23,786 nt of DNA from a virus: positions 1 through 23,786 of IMG/VR virus record IMGVR_UViG_3300030104_007214. One strand, given 5' to 3'. Made by a program: the position numbers and the translations under genes. The stretch's first letter is position 1. Every line of letters starts with the position of its first letter. Of the stretch, positions 23,771-23,786 are shown piece by piece. A model generated the notes under the pieces. That model ran no database searches, was not told where the DNA came from, and was given only the letters and a program-made list of their open reading frames with translations.

Positions 23771-23786
23771 AACTATTTTTGGCAAG

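Noticed and set aside
23771-23786. Feature in the last bases after the Cas4-like stop
   Set aside because: Only 16 bases remain and they show no motif.

Overview
The window looks like part of the genome of an AT-rich, T4-like tailed phage (Caudoviricetes myovirus). Every supported gene lies on the + strand in a compact, often overlapping layout. The set includes T4-type replication and recombination genes: a UvsX-like recombinase, an RNase H-type 5' nuclease, a gp41-like helicase and a family B polymerase. A Bacteroidota host, perhaps a marine flavobacterium, is suggested by three things. The giant structural-type protein carries PKD-like modules with the AGPDQ signature common in Bacteroidota surface proteins. 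Many leaders are A-rich and lack a Shine-Dalgarno site. The promoters share a TATATTTA box resembling the Bacteroidota -7 element TAnnTTTG. Several genes nevertheless have good AGGAG-type sites, so the host call is an inference.

Layout. 2-718: 3' part of uvsX. 719-976: no ORF, but a complex set of complementary segments that looks like a structured RNA. 977-3433: promoter, FEN-type nuclease (rnh) and replicative helicase (gene 41), then a terminator. 3522-5641: B12-dependent ribonucleotide reductase and two overlapping small ORFs. 5668-10827: a 1719-codon giant protein. 10829-11779: a possible FAD/NAD-type oxidoreductase. 11830-17785: a nucleotide and DNA-modification block (dCMP-hydroxymethylase/thymidylate-synthase homologue, DUF6378-like protein, dUTPase, small ORF, SGNH-like hydrolase, myo-inositol-1-phosphate synthase, HAD phosphatase, and a protein resembling 5-hmdU DNA kinase / alpha-glutamyl-putrescinyl-thymine pyrophosphorylase fused to a C-terminal winged helix). 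17786-20321: promoter and DNA polymerase. 20338-22800: groES, groEL, a zinc-ribbon protein and a MazG-like protein, ended by a terminator. 22802-23770: promoter and a Cas4/RecB-like nuclease with four Fe-S type cysteines.

How the genes work together. The reductase, dUTPase and thymidylate-synthase homologue supply or reshape dNTP pools. The synthase homologue has Asp175 where dUMP enzymes have Asn, which points to dCMP as substrate and so to modified cytosine. Downstream, an inositol-phosphate synthase, a phosphatase two bases after it, and an overlapping protein of a family that acts on hydroxymethylpyrimidines in DNA suggest a base hypermodification pathway, possibly using an inositol-derived group. 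This is the best candidate for an undescribed system here. Three replication/repair promoters (before rnh, pol and the Cas4-like gene) share an upstream box at nearly fixed spacing plus a GTTAWTAAC palindrome, as if one phage regulator controls them. A complete GroES-GroEL pair may fold the virion proteins, including the giant one.

All calls come from reading motifs by eye; no database search was run.
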